Positions 8,152 through 17,367 of a DNA stretch of 45,536 bases are shown piece by piece (the stretch's first letter is position 1; the number at the start of each line of letters is the position of its first letter). The position numbers were made by a program, and so were the translations under genes. The stretch spans positions 1 through 45,536 of the forward strand of contig NZ_JAMOIE010000033.1 of assembly GCF_024448935.1 (NCBI RefSeq). Reading direction: 5' to 3'. The notes below the pieces were generated by a model that was not told where the DNA came from, did not search any database, and worked only from the letters and a program-made list of their open reading frames with translations. This DNA is from Stutzerimonas stutzeri. Lineage in GTDB: Bacteria > Pseudomonadota > Gammaproteobacteria > Pseudomonadales > Pseudomonadaceae.

Positions 8152-9536
8152 GCGAATTGCCGGCTGGCTGGGCCGAAGCGTGTATTAGCGATTTGGCGGA
8201 CCTGAATCCTAAGCAGGCATTCGACGATGAAACCGTCGCCGGTTTTGTGCCCATGTCCCATGCACCCACCACCTTCCGAGGCAAACTGCGCTTCGATGAG
8301 CGCCCGTGGGGCGAGATCAAGAAGGCTTACACAAACTTCAAGGATGGCGATGTGATTTTCGCCAAGGTCACGCCCTGTTTTGAAAACGGTAAGGCGGCCC
8401 ATGTCGAGGGATTGCCGAACGGCATCGGTGCAGGAAGCAGCGAGTTTTTTGTACTTCGCCGAACCTGCGCTGATGTCTCGGCCAAATACCTATTGGCATT
8501 AGTCAAGAGCCACAACTTTCTACGTGAAGGCGCGGAAAACATGACGGGGGCGGTAGGCCTGCGCCGGGTGCCCAAGCAATTCGTGGAGAGCTACCCAGTA
8601 AAGGTGCCGCCCGCCGCCGAACAAGCCCGCATCGCCGCCAAGCTCGACGAACTGCTGGCCCAGGTCGACACCCTGAAAGCCCGCATCGACGGCATCCCCG
8701 CGCTGCACAAACGCTTCCGCCAATCCGTCCTCGCCGCCGCCGTTTGCGGGCGGTTGACGGAAGAGTGGCGGGATAATGACGAATACATTAATACCCACAC
8801 TGAGCTTCAAATTCCCAACTCTTGGAAATGGCTAAGCGTTGGGCATCTTACTGAAGTAAAAGGTGGAAAGAGGTTACCTAAGGGTGAAGAGCTCACTCCT
8901 GACAATACGGGACACCCGTACATTCGTGCGGGCCAACTGAAAGACGGTACTGTATCTACAGAGGGGCAGCTTTTTGTCCCGAGTCATGTGCATCCCAAGA
9001 TATCGAAATATATCGTTAACTCTGGTGACGTTTATATAACTATCGTTGGCGCATGCATTGGTGATGCTGGGGTTATCCCGCATCGTTGTGATGGCTTCAA
9101 CCTTACAGAGAACGCTGCAAAAATCTGTAATTTTAAAACCTCGTTGAATAGTGATTACTTGGCAGCTTGGCTGAGAAGCCAGTATCTCCAAGAACTAATT
9201 CGACATGAGATAAAGTCGGGAGCCCAAGGAAAGCTCGCCTTAAAACGCATAAAAGAACTCCCGGTGCCATATCCGCCTTTTGAAGAACAAACCGAAATCG
9301 TCCGCCGTGTCGAGCAACTGTTCGCCTTCGCCGATCAACTCGAAGCCCGCGTCAAAGCCGCTCAGGCGCGCATCGACCACCTGACCCAGAGCATTCTCGC
9401 CAAGGCTTTCCGCGGCGAACTGGTGCCGCAAGACCCAGACGACGAACCCGCCAGCGTGCTGCTGGACCGCATCAAGGCCCAACGCGCCGCCGCGCCAAAG
9501 GCCAAACGCGGTCGCCGGGCCGCTATGCCGAGCTAA
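8148..9536 (+). CDS. hsdS: Type I specificity subunit (HsdS)
   Basis: This 462-residue protein decides the bipartite DNA target of the HsdRMS complex. Target-recognition domain 1 covers about residues 1-150. A central conserved helical spacer follows at 154-205 (EQARIAAKLDELLAQVDTL). Recognition domain 2 lies at about 215-372. A second conserved helix starts at 375 (EQTEIVRRVEQLFAFADQL), with a basic tail RGRRAAMPS. The two conserved helices are circularly similar, as in the family. Bases 8760-9290, encoding domain 2, are clearly AT-richer than the flanks and use codons such as ATA and TTA. This suggests that the domain was acquired by recombination. Confidence 0.95.
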   Translation: MSELPAGWAEACISDLADLNPKQAFDDETVAGFVPMSHAPTTFRGKLRFDERPWGEIKKAYTNFKDGDVIFAKVTPCFENGKAAHVEGLPNGIGAGSSEFFVLRRTCADVSAKYLLALVKSHNFLREGAENMTGAVGLRRVPKQFVESYPVKVPPAAEQARIAAKLDELLAQVDTLKARIDGIPALHKRFRQSVLAAAVCGRLTEEWRDNDEYINTHTELQIPNSWKWLSVGHLTEVKGGKRLPKGEELTPDNTGHPYIRAGQLKDGTVSTEGQLFVPSHVHPKISKYIVNSGDVYITIVGACIGDAGVIPHRCDGFNLTENAAKICNFKTSLNSDYLAAWLRSQYLQELIRHEIKSGAQGKLALKRIKELPVPYPPFEEQTEIVRRVEQLFAFADQLEARVKAAQARIDHLTQSILAKAFRGELVPQDPDDEPASVLLDRIKAQRAAAPKAKRGRRAAMPS

Positions 9537-9563
9537 GCCATCGCATCAGGAAGAGAACGAACC

Positions 9564-10496
9564 ATGTCCGTGCCGACCTACGACCAGTTCATCGAACCCA
9601 TCCTGCGTTTTCTCGCCGCCCGCCCCGAAGGTGCCACGGCGGGGGAGGCTCACGAAGCCGCCGCTTAGGCGCTCGACCTGAACGAAATGCAGCGGCAGGA
9701 GACCACCACCAGCGGCCAGGCCACCTACAAGAACCGCGCAGGCTGGGCGCACGACCGGCTCAAGCGCGCCGGCTACTCCAGCAGCGCCAAGCGCGGCTAC
9801 TGGAAGCTGACCGACGACGGGCTCGCCTTCTCCCAGGCCAACCCGGCTCCGCTGAGTTCTGAGCAGGTCAAGCAGCTGGCGATGAGCTTCATGAGTGTGA
9901 AGCTGAAGCCGGCGCCGGACGCCGCCTCGCTGGATGGAAGCAGCGACACTCAGGCACCGATCGTTCAGGCCGAAATCGCCACCAGCAGCCCACAGGAGGG
10001 GCTGAACCAGGCCATCCTCGAGCTGCGCACCAGCGTGGCGGGCGATCTGCTGGACAGCCTGCTGCAAGCCAGCCCGACGCGCTTCGAACACATCGTGCTC
10101 GACGTATTGCACAGCCTGGGCTACGGCGCGAACCGCCAGGCCCTGCAGCAGGTGGGCGGCAGCGGCGACGGCGGCATCGACGGGGTGATCTCGCTCGATG
10201 CGCTGGGGCTGGAAAAGGTCTACGTGCAGGCCAAGCGCTGGCAGAGCACCGTCGGCCGCCCCGAACTGCAAGCTTTCTACGGCGCATTGGCCGGACAGAA
10301 AGCCAGGCGCGGCGTGTTCATCACCACCTCCGGCTTCACCGCCCAGGCCGTCGACTTCTCCCGCTCGGTCGAAGGGCTGGTGCTGGTTGACGGCAAACGC
10401 CTGGTCAACCTGATGCTCGATCACCTAGTAATTCACATAGGATGTAACCGCTTTGCCATACCTGCCGGCAGAAGGCCAAGCGCTGCGGATATATGA
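9564..10496 (+). pseudogene. mrr: Mrr-type restriction endonuclease, interrupted by amber codon 35
   Basis: ATG 9564 follows AGGAAGAG and lies 27 bases after hsdS. The frame reads a typical Mrr N-terminus (VPTYDQFIEPILRFL), then hits TAG at 9666-9668, then continues in the same frame as Mrr to 10496 (about 310 codons if read through). The Mrr_cat nuclease domain is intact, with D206 in GGIDG and Q222-A-K224 in VYVQAKRW. After LVNLMLDH the usual C-terminal segment is replaced by unrelated residues, so the 3' end also looks damaged. A shorter protein could start at ATG 9687 (269 residues) but would lack part of the N-terminal winged helix. Mrr enzymes cut modified DNA; this copy is probably inactive or reduced. 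Confidence 0.85.
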
Positions 10497-10505
10497 CAGG
10501 AAAGC

Positions 10506-10532
10506 AAAACCGGGCCGTGAGGTCCGGTTGCT
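10506..10532 (-). terminator. Terminator of the fatty-acid operon
   Basis: On the minus strand AACCGG-ACC, a short loop and GG-CCCGGTT form a hairpin with one wobble, followed by TTTGCTTTC. It lies just past the stop of the last acyl-CoA dehydrogenase gene and faces the damaged mrr end. Confidence 0.6.
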
Positions 10533-10549
10533 GTATTGCGATTGGCGCG

Positions 10550-11692
10550 TTACGCCACCTGCATCAGCTTGGCGTAAGCCTTCAGGTGATGATCGTCGTC
10601 ACCGAACTGGTGGGCGATCATCACCAGGCGCTTGGCGTGGTGGGCGAGGTTGTATTCCCAGGTCATGCCGATGCCGCCGTGCAGCTGGATGGCTTCCTCG
10701 GCGACCTTGCGCGCGGCGCGGGCGCAGATGTATTTGGCGGCGGCGATGATGCGACGACGCTCGTCGCTGTCTTCGCCGTCGGCGAAGGTCGCGGCGAGGA
10801 TCGCCATGCTGGTGGCCTGTTCCCGCTCGGTCTGCATGTCCACCATGCGGTGCTGCAGCACCTGGAACTTGCCGATCGGCACGCCGAACTGCTTGCGCGT
10901 CTTCAGGTAGTCGAGGGTCAGCTTGCAGGCCTCGTCCATGCTGCCGAGGGCATCGGCGCACTGCGCGGCGATGGCGCGGCCTTGCTGGTAGCGCAGCGCC
11001 GGGAGCGCGTTGCCGATTTCGCCGAGCAAAGCGTCTGCACCCACCTGCACGTTGTCGAGGAACAAGTCGCAGCCCTTGCGCCCGTCGATGGTCGGGTAGA
11101 CGCGACGGCTGACGCCCCGGGCGTTCGGGTCGATGAGGAACAGGCTGATGCCGGCCTCGTCGCGGCTGTCACCGGAAGTGCGCGCCGAGACGATGATCTG
11201 CCCGGCGCTGTGCCCGCCGATCACCACGGCCTTGCGTCCGGACAGGCGATAGCCGCCGTCGGCCGCCTCGGCCTTGGTCTGTACGTCGTGCAGGTTGTAG
11301 TGGCTCTGCGGCTCGTCGAAGGCCACCGCCAGTTGCAGCGAACCGGCCGCGACCTGGGGCAGCAGATTTTCTTTCTGCGCGTCGCTGCCCAGCTGATTGA
11401 GCAAGCCGCCGCCGAAGATCACCGATTGCAGGTAGGGTTCCAGGGTCAGGCCCCGGCCCAGCTCGGTCATCACCAGCATGGTTTCCACACCACCACCGCC
11501 AAAGCCGCCAATCTCTTCGGCAAAGGGTACGGCAGTCAGGCCCAGCTCGCCCAGCTGGCCCCAGAACTCGGCGGAAAAACCCAGCTCCGATTCGCTGAAT
11601 TTCTCGCGCTGTTCGAACGGGTAGGCGTCGCGCACCAGACGCGCCGCGGTGTCCTGCAGCATTTGCTGCTCTTCAGTCAGTTTGAAGTCCAT
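10550..11692 (-). CDS. Acyl-CoA dehydrogenase family protein (380 aa)
   Basis: This FAD-dependent acyl-CoA dehydrogenase would introduce the 2,3-double bond into a CoA thioester. The N-terminal helical domain starts MDFKLTEEQQML. The middle beta domain spans about 120-215, and the C-terminal domain ends with the family signature QLHGGIGMTWEYNLAHHAKR near residue 340. It lies 12 bases downstream of a second, non-identical dehydrogenase gene. The pairing of a GGIGMTWE-type subunit with a GGSNEIQ-type subunit recalls heteromeric acyl-CoA dehydrogenases of the FadE28/FadE29 kind; that is inference. ATG 11692 has an AAGGGGG site upstream. Confidence 0.9.
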   Translation of the reverse strand: MDFKLTEEQQMLQDTAARLVRDAYPFEQREKFSESELGFSAEFWGQLGELGLTAVPFAEEIGGFGGGGVETMLVMTELGRGLTLEPYLQSVIFGGGLLNQLGSDAQKENLLPQVAAGSLQLAVAFDEPQSHYNLHDVQTKAEAADGGYRLSGRKAVVIGGHSAGQIIVSARTSGDSRDEAGISLFLIDPNARGVSRRVYPTIDGRKGCDLFLDNVQVGADALLGEIGNALPALRYQQGRAIAAQCADALGSMDEACKLTLDYLKTRKQFGVPIGKFQVLQHRMVDMQTEREQATSMAILAATFADGEDSDERRRIIAAAKYICARAARKVAEEAIQLHGGIGMTWEYNLAHHAKRLVMIAHQFGDDDHHLKAYAKLMQVA

Positions 11693-11704
11693 TGCGGTGC
11701 CCCC

Positions 11705-12901
11705 TTACAGCTCGAGAATCATCTTCGAGACGATGTTCTTCTGGATTTCGTTGGAGCCGCCGAAGATCGACAGCTTGCGCATGTTGAAGTAGTCACCGGC
11801 CAGCGACGCGCTGTAGTCGGCGTGCAAGAGCTCGCCGTCGTAGTCCAGTTGCATTTCCTCTTCGAGGAACGGCAGCGCGTAGGGGCCGATGACCTTGCGC
11901 AGCAAGTGGGTGATGGCCTGGCGTATCTCGGTGCCCTTGACCTTGAGGATCGAGGACTCGGCACCGGGCACGCCGCCCTCCTTCGCCGCCGCAAGAATGC
12001 GCAGGGTGCTCATCTCGATGGCCATCAGCTGCATTTCGACCTCAGCGACCTGGGCGCGGAACAGCGGGTCTTCGAGCATCGGCTTGCCGTCGCAGACTTC
12101 CTTCATGGCGATGCGCTTCAGATGCGCCAGCGCCGCCTTCGAGGCGCCGATGCCGGCGAGGCCGGTGCGCTCGTGGGTCAGCAGGTACTTGGCGCAGGTC
12201 CAGCCCTGGTTTTCCTCGCCGACGAGGTTTTCCACCGGCACGCGGACGTTGTCGAAGAAGACTTCGTTGACCTCGTGGTCACCGTCCAGGGTGATGATCG
12301 GCCGCACGCTGATGCCCGGGCTCTTCATGTCGATCAGGAGGAAGCTGATGCCGCGCTGCTGCTGGGCTTCGGGGTCGGTGCGCACCAGGCAGAAGATCAT
12401 GTTGGCGTGCTGGCCGAGGGTGGTCCAGGTCTTCTGGCCGTTGACCACGTAATGGTCGCCGTCGCGCACGGCGCGGGTCTTGAGGCTGGCAAGGTCGGAA
12501 CCGGCGCCCGGCTCGGAATAGCCCTGGCACCACCAGTCCTCGCCGGAAAGGATGCGCGGCAGGTAATGGTCGATCTGCTGCTGGGTGCCGAACTTGATGA
12601 TCACCGGGGCGACCATGTTGACGCCAAAGGGCACGCTACGTGGGGCACCGAAGGCGGCGCACTCTTCGTCGAAAATGTGTTTTTCCACCGGGCCCCAGGT
12701 GGTGCCGCCCAGCTCCACCGGCCAGCCCGGTGCGTACCAGCCGCGCTTGACCAGGATCTGCTGCCAGCGCTCGTGATCCGCTTTGGACATGTGCTTGCCG
12801 AGCTTGACCTTGGCGGCGATATCCGCCGGCAGCTCGCTTTTCAGGAAGGCACGCACTTCATCGCGGAAGGCGAGTTCCTCGGCCGTGTAGTTGACGTTCA
12901 T
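11705..12901 (-). CDS. Acyl-CoA dehydrogenase family protein (398 aa)
   Basis: This is the second acyl-CoA dehydrogenase of the operon. It starts MNVNYTAEELAFRDEV, has the FAD/substrate loop WCQGYSEPGAGSDLASLKT near residues 125-145, and ends in a C-terminal domain with FGGSNEIQKNIVSKMIL, the usual nucleotide-contact motif. ATG 12901 is chosen because GAGGA lies about 8 bases upstream and the protein then begins like its relatives; the frame remains open further upstream but overlaps the preceding gene. It is 46 bases downstream of the hydratase/dehydrogenase gene and certainly co-transcribed. The chain-length or ring substrate cannot be read from the sequence. Confidence 0.92.
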   Translation of the reverse strand: MNVNYTAEELAFRDEVRAFLKSELPADIAAKVKLGKHMSKADHERWQQILVKRGWYAPGWPVELGGTTWGPVEKHIFDEECAAFGAPRSVPFGVNMVAPVIIKFGTQQQIDHYLPRILSGEDWWCQGYSEPGAGSDLASLKTRAVRDGDHYVVNGQKTWTTLGQHANMIFCLVRTDPEAQQQRGISFLLIDMKSPGISVRPIITLDGDHEVNEVFFDNVRVPVENLVGEENQGWTCAKYLLTHERTGLAGIGASKAALAHLKRIAMKEVCDGKPMLEDPLFRAQVAEVEMQLMAIEMSTLRILAAAKEGGVPGAESSILKVKGTEIRQAITHLLRKVIGPYALPFLEEEMQLDYDGELLHADYSASLAGDYFNMRKLSIFGGSNEIQKNIVSKMILEL

Positions 12902-12947
12902 GGATGAATCCTCGAAATCCGATCGGCAGGGTGCAGGCGGGCGGCGC

Positions 12948-15053
12948 TCATTGCCCGGCCTGCCATTCGGTGAAAGTACGGCCTTCGGCGGCCAGTTTTT
13001 CCAATAGCGGTGCCGGCTTCCACCAGTCACCGCACCGTGCGTGGAGTTCGCGAACCCGCGCCAGCACGGTGTTCAGCCCAACGCTGTCGGCGTAGTACAT
13101 CGGCCCGCCGCGGAAGGCCGGGAAGCCGTAGCCGTTGAGGTAGATGACGTCGATATCGCTGGAGCGCTGAGCGATGCCTTCCTCAAGGATCTTGGCGCCT
13201 TCGTTGACCAGCGCGAAGATGGTCCGCTCGACGATGTACTGCTCGTCCAACTCTCGCCGCTCGATACCTTTTTCCCGCGACGCCGCTTCCAGCATAGGCA
13301 AGAGTTCAGGGTTCTCCAGTGGCGTGCGGTTTCCCGGCTCGTAGCGGTAGTAGCCAGCGCCGGTCTTCTGGCCGAGCATGCCGGCGGCGCAGAGCCTGTC
13401 GGACACGGTGGGGAAATCCAGATGCGCCGGCAATGTCGCGCGCTGGCGCTTGCGGATCGCCTGGCCGATGTCGAGGCCCGACAGGTCGCGCATGGCGAAG
13501 GGCCCCATGGCCATGCCGAAGTTGCGCAGCGCGCCATCGACCTGCTGCGGCGTGGCGCCCTCCTCCAGCAGAAACTCCGCCTCACGACCGTACTGGAAGA
13601 CCATACGGTTACCGACGAAGCCGTCGCAGACGCCGACCACCACCGAGACCTTCTTCAGTTGCTTGCCGATCGCCATCGCGGTGGCCAGCACCTCGTGACT
13701 GGTCTTCGCGCCACGCACCACTTCGAGCAGGCGCATCACATTGGCGGGGCTGAAGAAATGCAGGCCGACCACGTCTTCAGGGCGCTTGGTGAAGGCCGCG
13801 ATGGCATTCAGATCGAGTGACGAGGTGTTGGACGCGAGGATCGCACCGGGTTTGCACACTGCGTCCAACTGCTCGAAGACCTGCTGCTTGACGCCCATTT
13901 CCTCGAACACCGCCTCGATCACCACGTCGGCGTCGGTCAGAGCGCTGTAATCGGTAACGCCTTCGATCAGCTGGAGGCGCTGTTCCATCGCATCGGCAGT
14001 CAGGCTGCCGCGCTTGACGCTGGCGGCATAGGTATCGCGGGCACGTTGCAAGCCACGCTGCAGCGCGTCTTCATTGATCTCCAGCAGCTTCACCGGCACG
14101 CCGGAATTGGCGAAGCTCAGGGCGATACCGACACCCATGGTGCCGCCGCCGATCACCGCGGCGGTCTTGATCGGCCGCGGTTTGACGTCGGATGGCAGAT
14201 CGTTGATCTTGCCCGCCTGGCGTTCGGCGAAGAATGAATGGACCAAGGCACCCCGCTGTGGCGAGTTCAGGCACTCGGCGAACAGCTCACGCTCACGCTT
14301 GAGACCTTCGGCCAGCGGCAGCTTGGTTGCCGCCTCGACCGCCGCGATGCAACGCAGCGGCGAGAACAGCCCAGGCATGCGCTTAGCGACTTCAGCGTGC
14401 TTGGCACGGATCAGGGCCTCGTTGTCGGCGCCCTCAAGGCCTTGGGTCTGCTCGCCAGTGCGTCGCGGGGCGCGGCCTTCATCGACCATACGCCGGGCGT
14501 AAGCGAGGCCGGCGTCCACCAGATCACCCTCAAAGAGCTCGTCGACGATATTGTGCTCCACCGCCTCTGCCGCGCCGATCGGCGTGCCGCTGACGATCAT
14601 GTCCAGCGCCTTCTCGACGCCGGCCAGACGCGGCAAGCGCTGGGTGCCGCCGGCGCCGGGCAACAGACCCAGCTTCACTTCCGGCAGGCCGACCTTGGCG
14701 TCCCGTCGGGCGATGCGGTAATGGCAGCCCAGCGCGACTTCCAGGCCGCCACCGAGGGCGGTGCCGTGAATCACCGCGACGCTGGGCTTGCTGGCGCCCT
14801 CGATGACGTCGATCACCTCGGGCAGGCTCGGTGCCTGCGGCGGCTTGCCGAATTCCTTGATGTCCGCGCCGGCAATGAAGGTACTGCCCTCGCAGACCAG
14901 CACCACGGCACGGACCTGCGGGTCCGCCTCGGCGCTCTGAAAGGCCTGCAGCAGACCTTCACGCACCGCCTGGCCGAGCGCGTTGACCGGTGGATTGTTG
15001 ACCGTGATCAGAGCGACTTCGCCCTGAAGTTCGAGCCGTACGACGTCCGTCAT
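12948..15053 (-). CDS. Bifunctional enoyl-CoA hydratase / 3-hydroxyacyl-CoA dehydrogenase
   Basis: The 701-residue fusion catalyses hydration of enoyl-CoA and NAD-dependent oxidation of the 3-hydroxyacyl-CoA. The crotonase domain covers about 1-190, with the oxyanion-hole segments [11 protein letters not shown] and [19 protein letters not shown]. The NAD-binding domain starts near residue 295 with a dinucleotide loop ([19 protein letters not shown]). Two dehydrogenase C-terminal domains follow ([27 protein letters not shown]). Domain order matches FadB/FadJ and peroxisomal-type multifunctional enzymes. GGAGG precedes ATG 15053. It leads a three-gene operon with the two acyl-CoA dehydrogenases. 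No thiolase gene is next to it, so that step comes from elsewhere. Confidence 0.93.
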   Translation of the reverse strand: MTDVVRLELQGEVALITVNNPPVNALGQAVREGLLQAFQSAEADPQVRAVVLVCEGSTFIAGADIKEFGKPPQAPSLPEVIDVIEGASKPSVAVIHGTALGGGLEVALGCHYRIARRDAKVGLPEVKLGLLPGAGGTQRLPRLAGVEKALDMIVSGTPIGAAEAVEHNIVDELFEGDLVDAGLAYARRMVDEGRAPRRTGEQTQGLEGADNEALIRAKHAEVAKRMPGLFSPLRCIAAVEAATKLPLAEGLKRERELFAECLNSPQRGALVHSFFAERQAGKINDLPSDVKPRPIKTAAVIGGGTMGVGIALSFANSGVPVKLLEINEDALQRGLQRARDTYAASVKRGSLTADAMEQRLQLIEGVTDYSALTDADVVIEAVFEEMGVKQQVFEQLDAVCKPGAILASNTSSLDLNAIAAFTKRPEDVVGLHFFSPANVMRLLEVVRGAKTSHEVLATAMAIGKQLKKVSVVVGVCDGFVGNRMVFQYGREAEFLLEEGATPQQVDGALRNFGMAMGPFAMRDLSGLDIGQAIRKRQRATLPAHLDFPTVSDRLCAAGMLGQKTGAGYYRYEPGNRTPLENPELLPMLEAASREKGIERRELDEQYIVERTIFALVNEGAKILEEGIAQRSSDIDVIYLNGYGFPAFRGGPMYYADSVGLNTVLARVRELHARCGDWWKPAPLLEKLAAEGRTFTEWQAGQ

Positions 15054-15308
15054 GGCAGGCCTCCGCTTGTGAACATGATGATTGGATTTGTTATTTCACG
15101 GAATCAGGTTTCGCACAGCAGAATAGTCGAGCCATTTCTGAATGTCGATAGGTGAGCCGCCGCCAACCTGTCGGCCAACCTAGAGGCAGACAGGCCGTAG
15201 CGCGAAGGACGACACGGAGCGCGCGCGGCGAGGCAGCGCACCGAAGAGCGCAGCGACACCCTGGCGCACGCGGGCGAACAAGTCCGCGCCCATAAACGCC
15301 GACGCCCC

Positions 15309-15370
15309 CGTAGGGGCGAATTCATTCGCCCGGATAACCCCCCGCCCAGGCCGAACAAATCGCCCCTACG
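15309..15370. repeat. REP-like inverted repeat
   Basis: CGTAGGGGCG at 15309-15318 is repeated inverted as CGCCCCTACG at 15361-15370, and GGGCGAATTCATTCGCCC forms its own palindrome at the left end. Words of this type are scattered through pseudomonad intergenic DNA as REP sequences. Confidence 0.7.
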
Positions 15371-15381
15371 GCGACAAACGC

Positions 15382-15409
15382 CCCGGCAGGCCATACGCAG
15401 ACTGCCGGG
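15382..15409 (-). terminator. Hairpin after gabD
   Basis: CCCGGCAG and CTGCCGGG form an 8-bp stem just beyond the gabD stop. A T tail is not evident, so it may act as an RNA-stabilising end rather than a classic terminator. Confidence 0.45.
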
Positions 15410-15424
15410 ACGCAGCGTCAGGCG

Positions 15425-16873
15425 TCATAGGCCCAGACAGAGATACTTGATTTCGAGGTATTCCTCTATCCCGTACTTCGAACCTTCGCGACCCAAACCG
15501 GAGGACTTCACGCCACCGAACGGCGCCACTTCGGTGGAAATCATGCCGGTGTTGATGCCGATCATTCCCGACTCGATCGCCTCGGCCACACGGAACACGC
15601 GACCCAGATCGCGGGCATAGAAGTACGCCGCCAGGCCGAATTCGGTGTCATTGGCCAGGGCGATGCCCTCGGCCTCGTCCTTGAAGCGGAACAGCGGCGC
15701 CAGGGGGCCGAAGGTTTCTTCCTTGGCCACCTTGGCGTCATGCGGCACGTTGACCATCAGCGTCGGCTCGAAATAGCTGCCGCCCATCTGATGCGCTTTG
15801 CCGCCGGTGAGCACCTGGGCACCATTGGCGACGGCATCTTCGATGTGTTCCTTGACCTTGGCCGCAGCGCGGTCGTCTATCAGCGGGCCGATATCGACAC
15901 CCTCGTCCAGGCCATTGCCGACCTTGAGCTTTTCCACCGCGGCCTGGAATTTCTTGGCGAACTCGTCGTACACGCCGTTCTGGACATAGATGCGGTTGAC
16001 GCACACACAGGTCTGCCCCGCGTTGCGGTACTTGGACTGCATGGCGCCCTTCACGGCCTCGTCCAGGTCGGCGTCATCGAAGACCAGGAACGGCGCATTA
16101 CCGCCCAGCTCCAGCGAGAGCTTCTTGATCCCCGGCGCACACTGGGCCATCAGCTTGGCACCGACTTCCGTGGAGCCGGTGAAGCTGAGCTTGCGCACAG
16201 TCGGGTTGGCCGTCAGCTCTTCACCGATGTCGCCGGCCGAGCCCGTGATGACACTGAACACACCTTTCGGGATGCCGGCGCGTTCGGCCAGTTCGGCCAG
16301 GGCCAGCGCGGAGAACGGCGTCTGGCTGGCAGGCTTGAGCACCATGGTGCAACCAGCGGCCAGCGCCGGGCCGGCCTTGCGGGTGATCATCGCCGCCGGG
16401 AAATTCCACGGCGTGATGGCTGCGGTCACGCCGATCGGCTGCTTGATGACGATGATCCGCTTGTCTGTCTGGTGCCCCGGAATCGTGTCGCCATAGATGC
16501 GCTTGGCTTCCTCGGCAAACCACTCGATGAACGAGGCGGCGTAGGCAATCTCGCCCTTGGATTCGGCCAGCGGCTTGCCCTGCTCCAAGGTCATCAGACG
16601 GCCCAGGTCATCCTGGTTCTCCATCATCAGTTCGAACCAGCGGCGCAGCTTCTGCGAGCGCTCCTTGGCCGTCAGATCACGCCAGGCTGGCAAGGCGCGC
16701 TCGGCCGCTTCGATGGCACGGCGGGTTTCGGCAGCGCCCATCTTCGGCACGGTACCGAGAATCTCGTTGCTGGCCGGATTGTTGACCTTGATGGTCTGGC
16801 CGCTGTCCGCGTCCTGCCAGGCTCCGTCGATATAAGCCTGCTGGTGGAACAGCTTGGTGTCTTTGAGTTGCAT
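15425..16873 (-). CDS. gabD: NAD(P)-dependent succinate-semialdehyde dehydrogenase
   Basis: This 482-residue aldehyde dehydrogenase oxidises succinate semialdehyde to succinate in the GABA shunt. It shows TPWNFPAAMITRK (residues about 150-162), the NADP-binding FTGSTEVG, the catalytic Glu in LELGGNAPF, and the catalytic Cys in NAGQTCVCVNR, the Cys-x-Cys form typical of GabD. ATG 16873 follows CAGGAGACTGCC. The frame stays open upstream through the antisense of tRNA-Arg, but that extension is an artefact. No gabT lies nearby, so the gene stands alone here. Other semialdehyde substrates, such as glutarate semialdehyde, are possible for close relatives. Confidence 0.93.
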   Translation of the reverse strand: MQLKDTKLFHQQAYIDGAWQDADSGQTIKVNNPASNEILGTVPKMGAAETRRAIEAAERALPAWRDLTAKERSQKLRRWFELMMENQDDLGRLMTLEQGKPLAESKGEIAYAASFIEWFAEEAKRIYGDTIPGHQTDKRIIVIKQPIGVTAAITPWNFPAAMITRKAGPALAAGCTMVLKPASQTPFSALALAELAERAGIPKGVFSVITGSAGDIGEELTANPTVRKLSFTGSTEVGAKLMAQCAPGIKKLSLELGGNAPFLVFDDADLDEAVKGAMQSKYRNAGQTCVCVNRIYVQNGVYDEFAKKFQAAVEKLKVGNGLDEGVDIGPLIDDRAAAKVKEHIEDAVANGAQVLTGGKAHQMGGSYFEPTLMVNVPHDAKVAKEETFGPLAPLFRFKDEAEGIALANDTEFGLAAYFYARDLGRVFRVAEAIESGMIGINTGMISTEVAPFGGVKSSGLGREGSKYGIEEYLEIKYLCLGL

Positions 16874-17157
16874 GGCAGTCTCCTGAGAGCCGGCACGGCG
16901 CCGGAAATGAATCAAGGCCTTGAGGCCGTACGGGGCAGTTGGCAGTGGAACCGCCCGACCTAGGTCAGAACGAGGACTTGCCTCGGGGTTCCTGCCGAAT
17001 GACGAGCGTTTGAAATCTCGAACGAATCCTAAAGCCTGCACCCCAGAATCAGCAATGTCATGTTCGGAAAACCCAACGCGCGATAGCTCAGCCTGATGAC
17101 CGGCCAGACCGCCGCCTGGCGCCCCGCTCCGTCTGCCACGTACCCGCCGAAGCGCCA
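16874..17157. other. Intergenic region upstream of gabD
   Basis: There is no gene between gabD and the tRNA-Arg promoter. The gabD promoter must lie here on the minus strand, but no strong -35/-10 pair is visible. No named regulatory site was found. Confidence 0.5.
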
Positions 17158-17186
17158 TGGACGACCGCGAGCGACATGCGTATGAT
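17158..17186 (+). promoter_or_regulatory. Promoter of tRNA-Arg
   Basis: TGGACG (17158-17163) and TATGAT (17181-17186) are separated by 17 bases and lie 13 bases before the mature tRNA. A GC-rich discriminator (GCGCCCC) follows, typical of stable-RNA promoters under stringent control. Confidence 0.65.
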
Positions 17187-17199
17187 TGCGCCCCGCAAC

Positions 17200-17276
17200 G
17201 CACCAGTAGCTCAGCTGGATAGAGTACTGCCCTCCGAAGGCAGGGGTCGTGGGTTCGAATCCCGCCTGGTGCGCCA
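17200..17276 (+). tRNA. tRNA-Arg (anticodon CCG)
   Basis: This 77-nt cloverleaf has the acceptor GCACCAG/CTGGTGC, D-arm GCTC..GAGT, anticodon stem CTGCC/GGCAG with loop CTCCGAA (anticodon CCG, reads CGG), T-arm GTGGG-TTCGAAT-CCCGC, and an encoded GCCA end. The antisense strand produces the familiar spurious peptide [11 protein letters not shown] decay zone with IS remnants follows directly, as is common next to tRNA genes. Confidence 0.97.
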
Positions 17277-17367
17277 CATCTCATTGATTTATCCAAATTG
17301 TTTTACAAGTCCGATAAATCAACTTGCTCTCCTCCAGCTAAACTCGAATTCTAAATGCAGGCCATGC

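Larger units (their letters stand above)
15054..15424. other. Intergenic region with REP-like palindrome
   Basis: There is no gene in these 371 bases between the fatty-acid operon start and the gabD end. The left part should carry the operon promoter. The right part holds a REP-like inverted repeat and the gabD terminator hairpin, listed separately. I see nothing else that can be named. Confidence 0.6.

Noticed and set aside
10493-12907. Plus-strand frame of 804 codons opposite the acyl-CoA dehydrogenases
   Set aside because: It is the mirror of two well-identified genes, rich in His, Gly, Ala and Val as such shadows are, with no ribosome site of note.
16874-17296. N-terminal extension of the aldehyde dehydrogenase through the tRNA antisense ([10 protein letters not shown]...)
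   Set aside because: This is the well-known false peptide from reading a tRNA backwards. The true start is ATG 16873 with a good ribosome site and family-like N-terminus.
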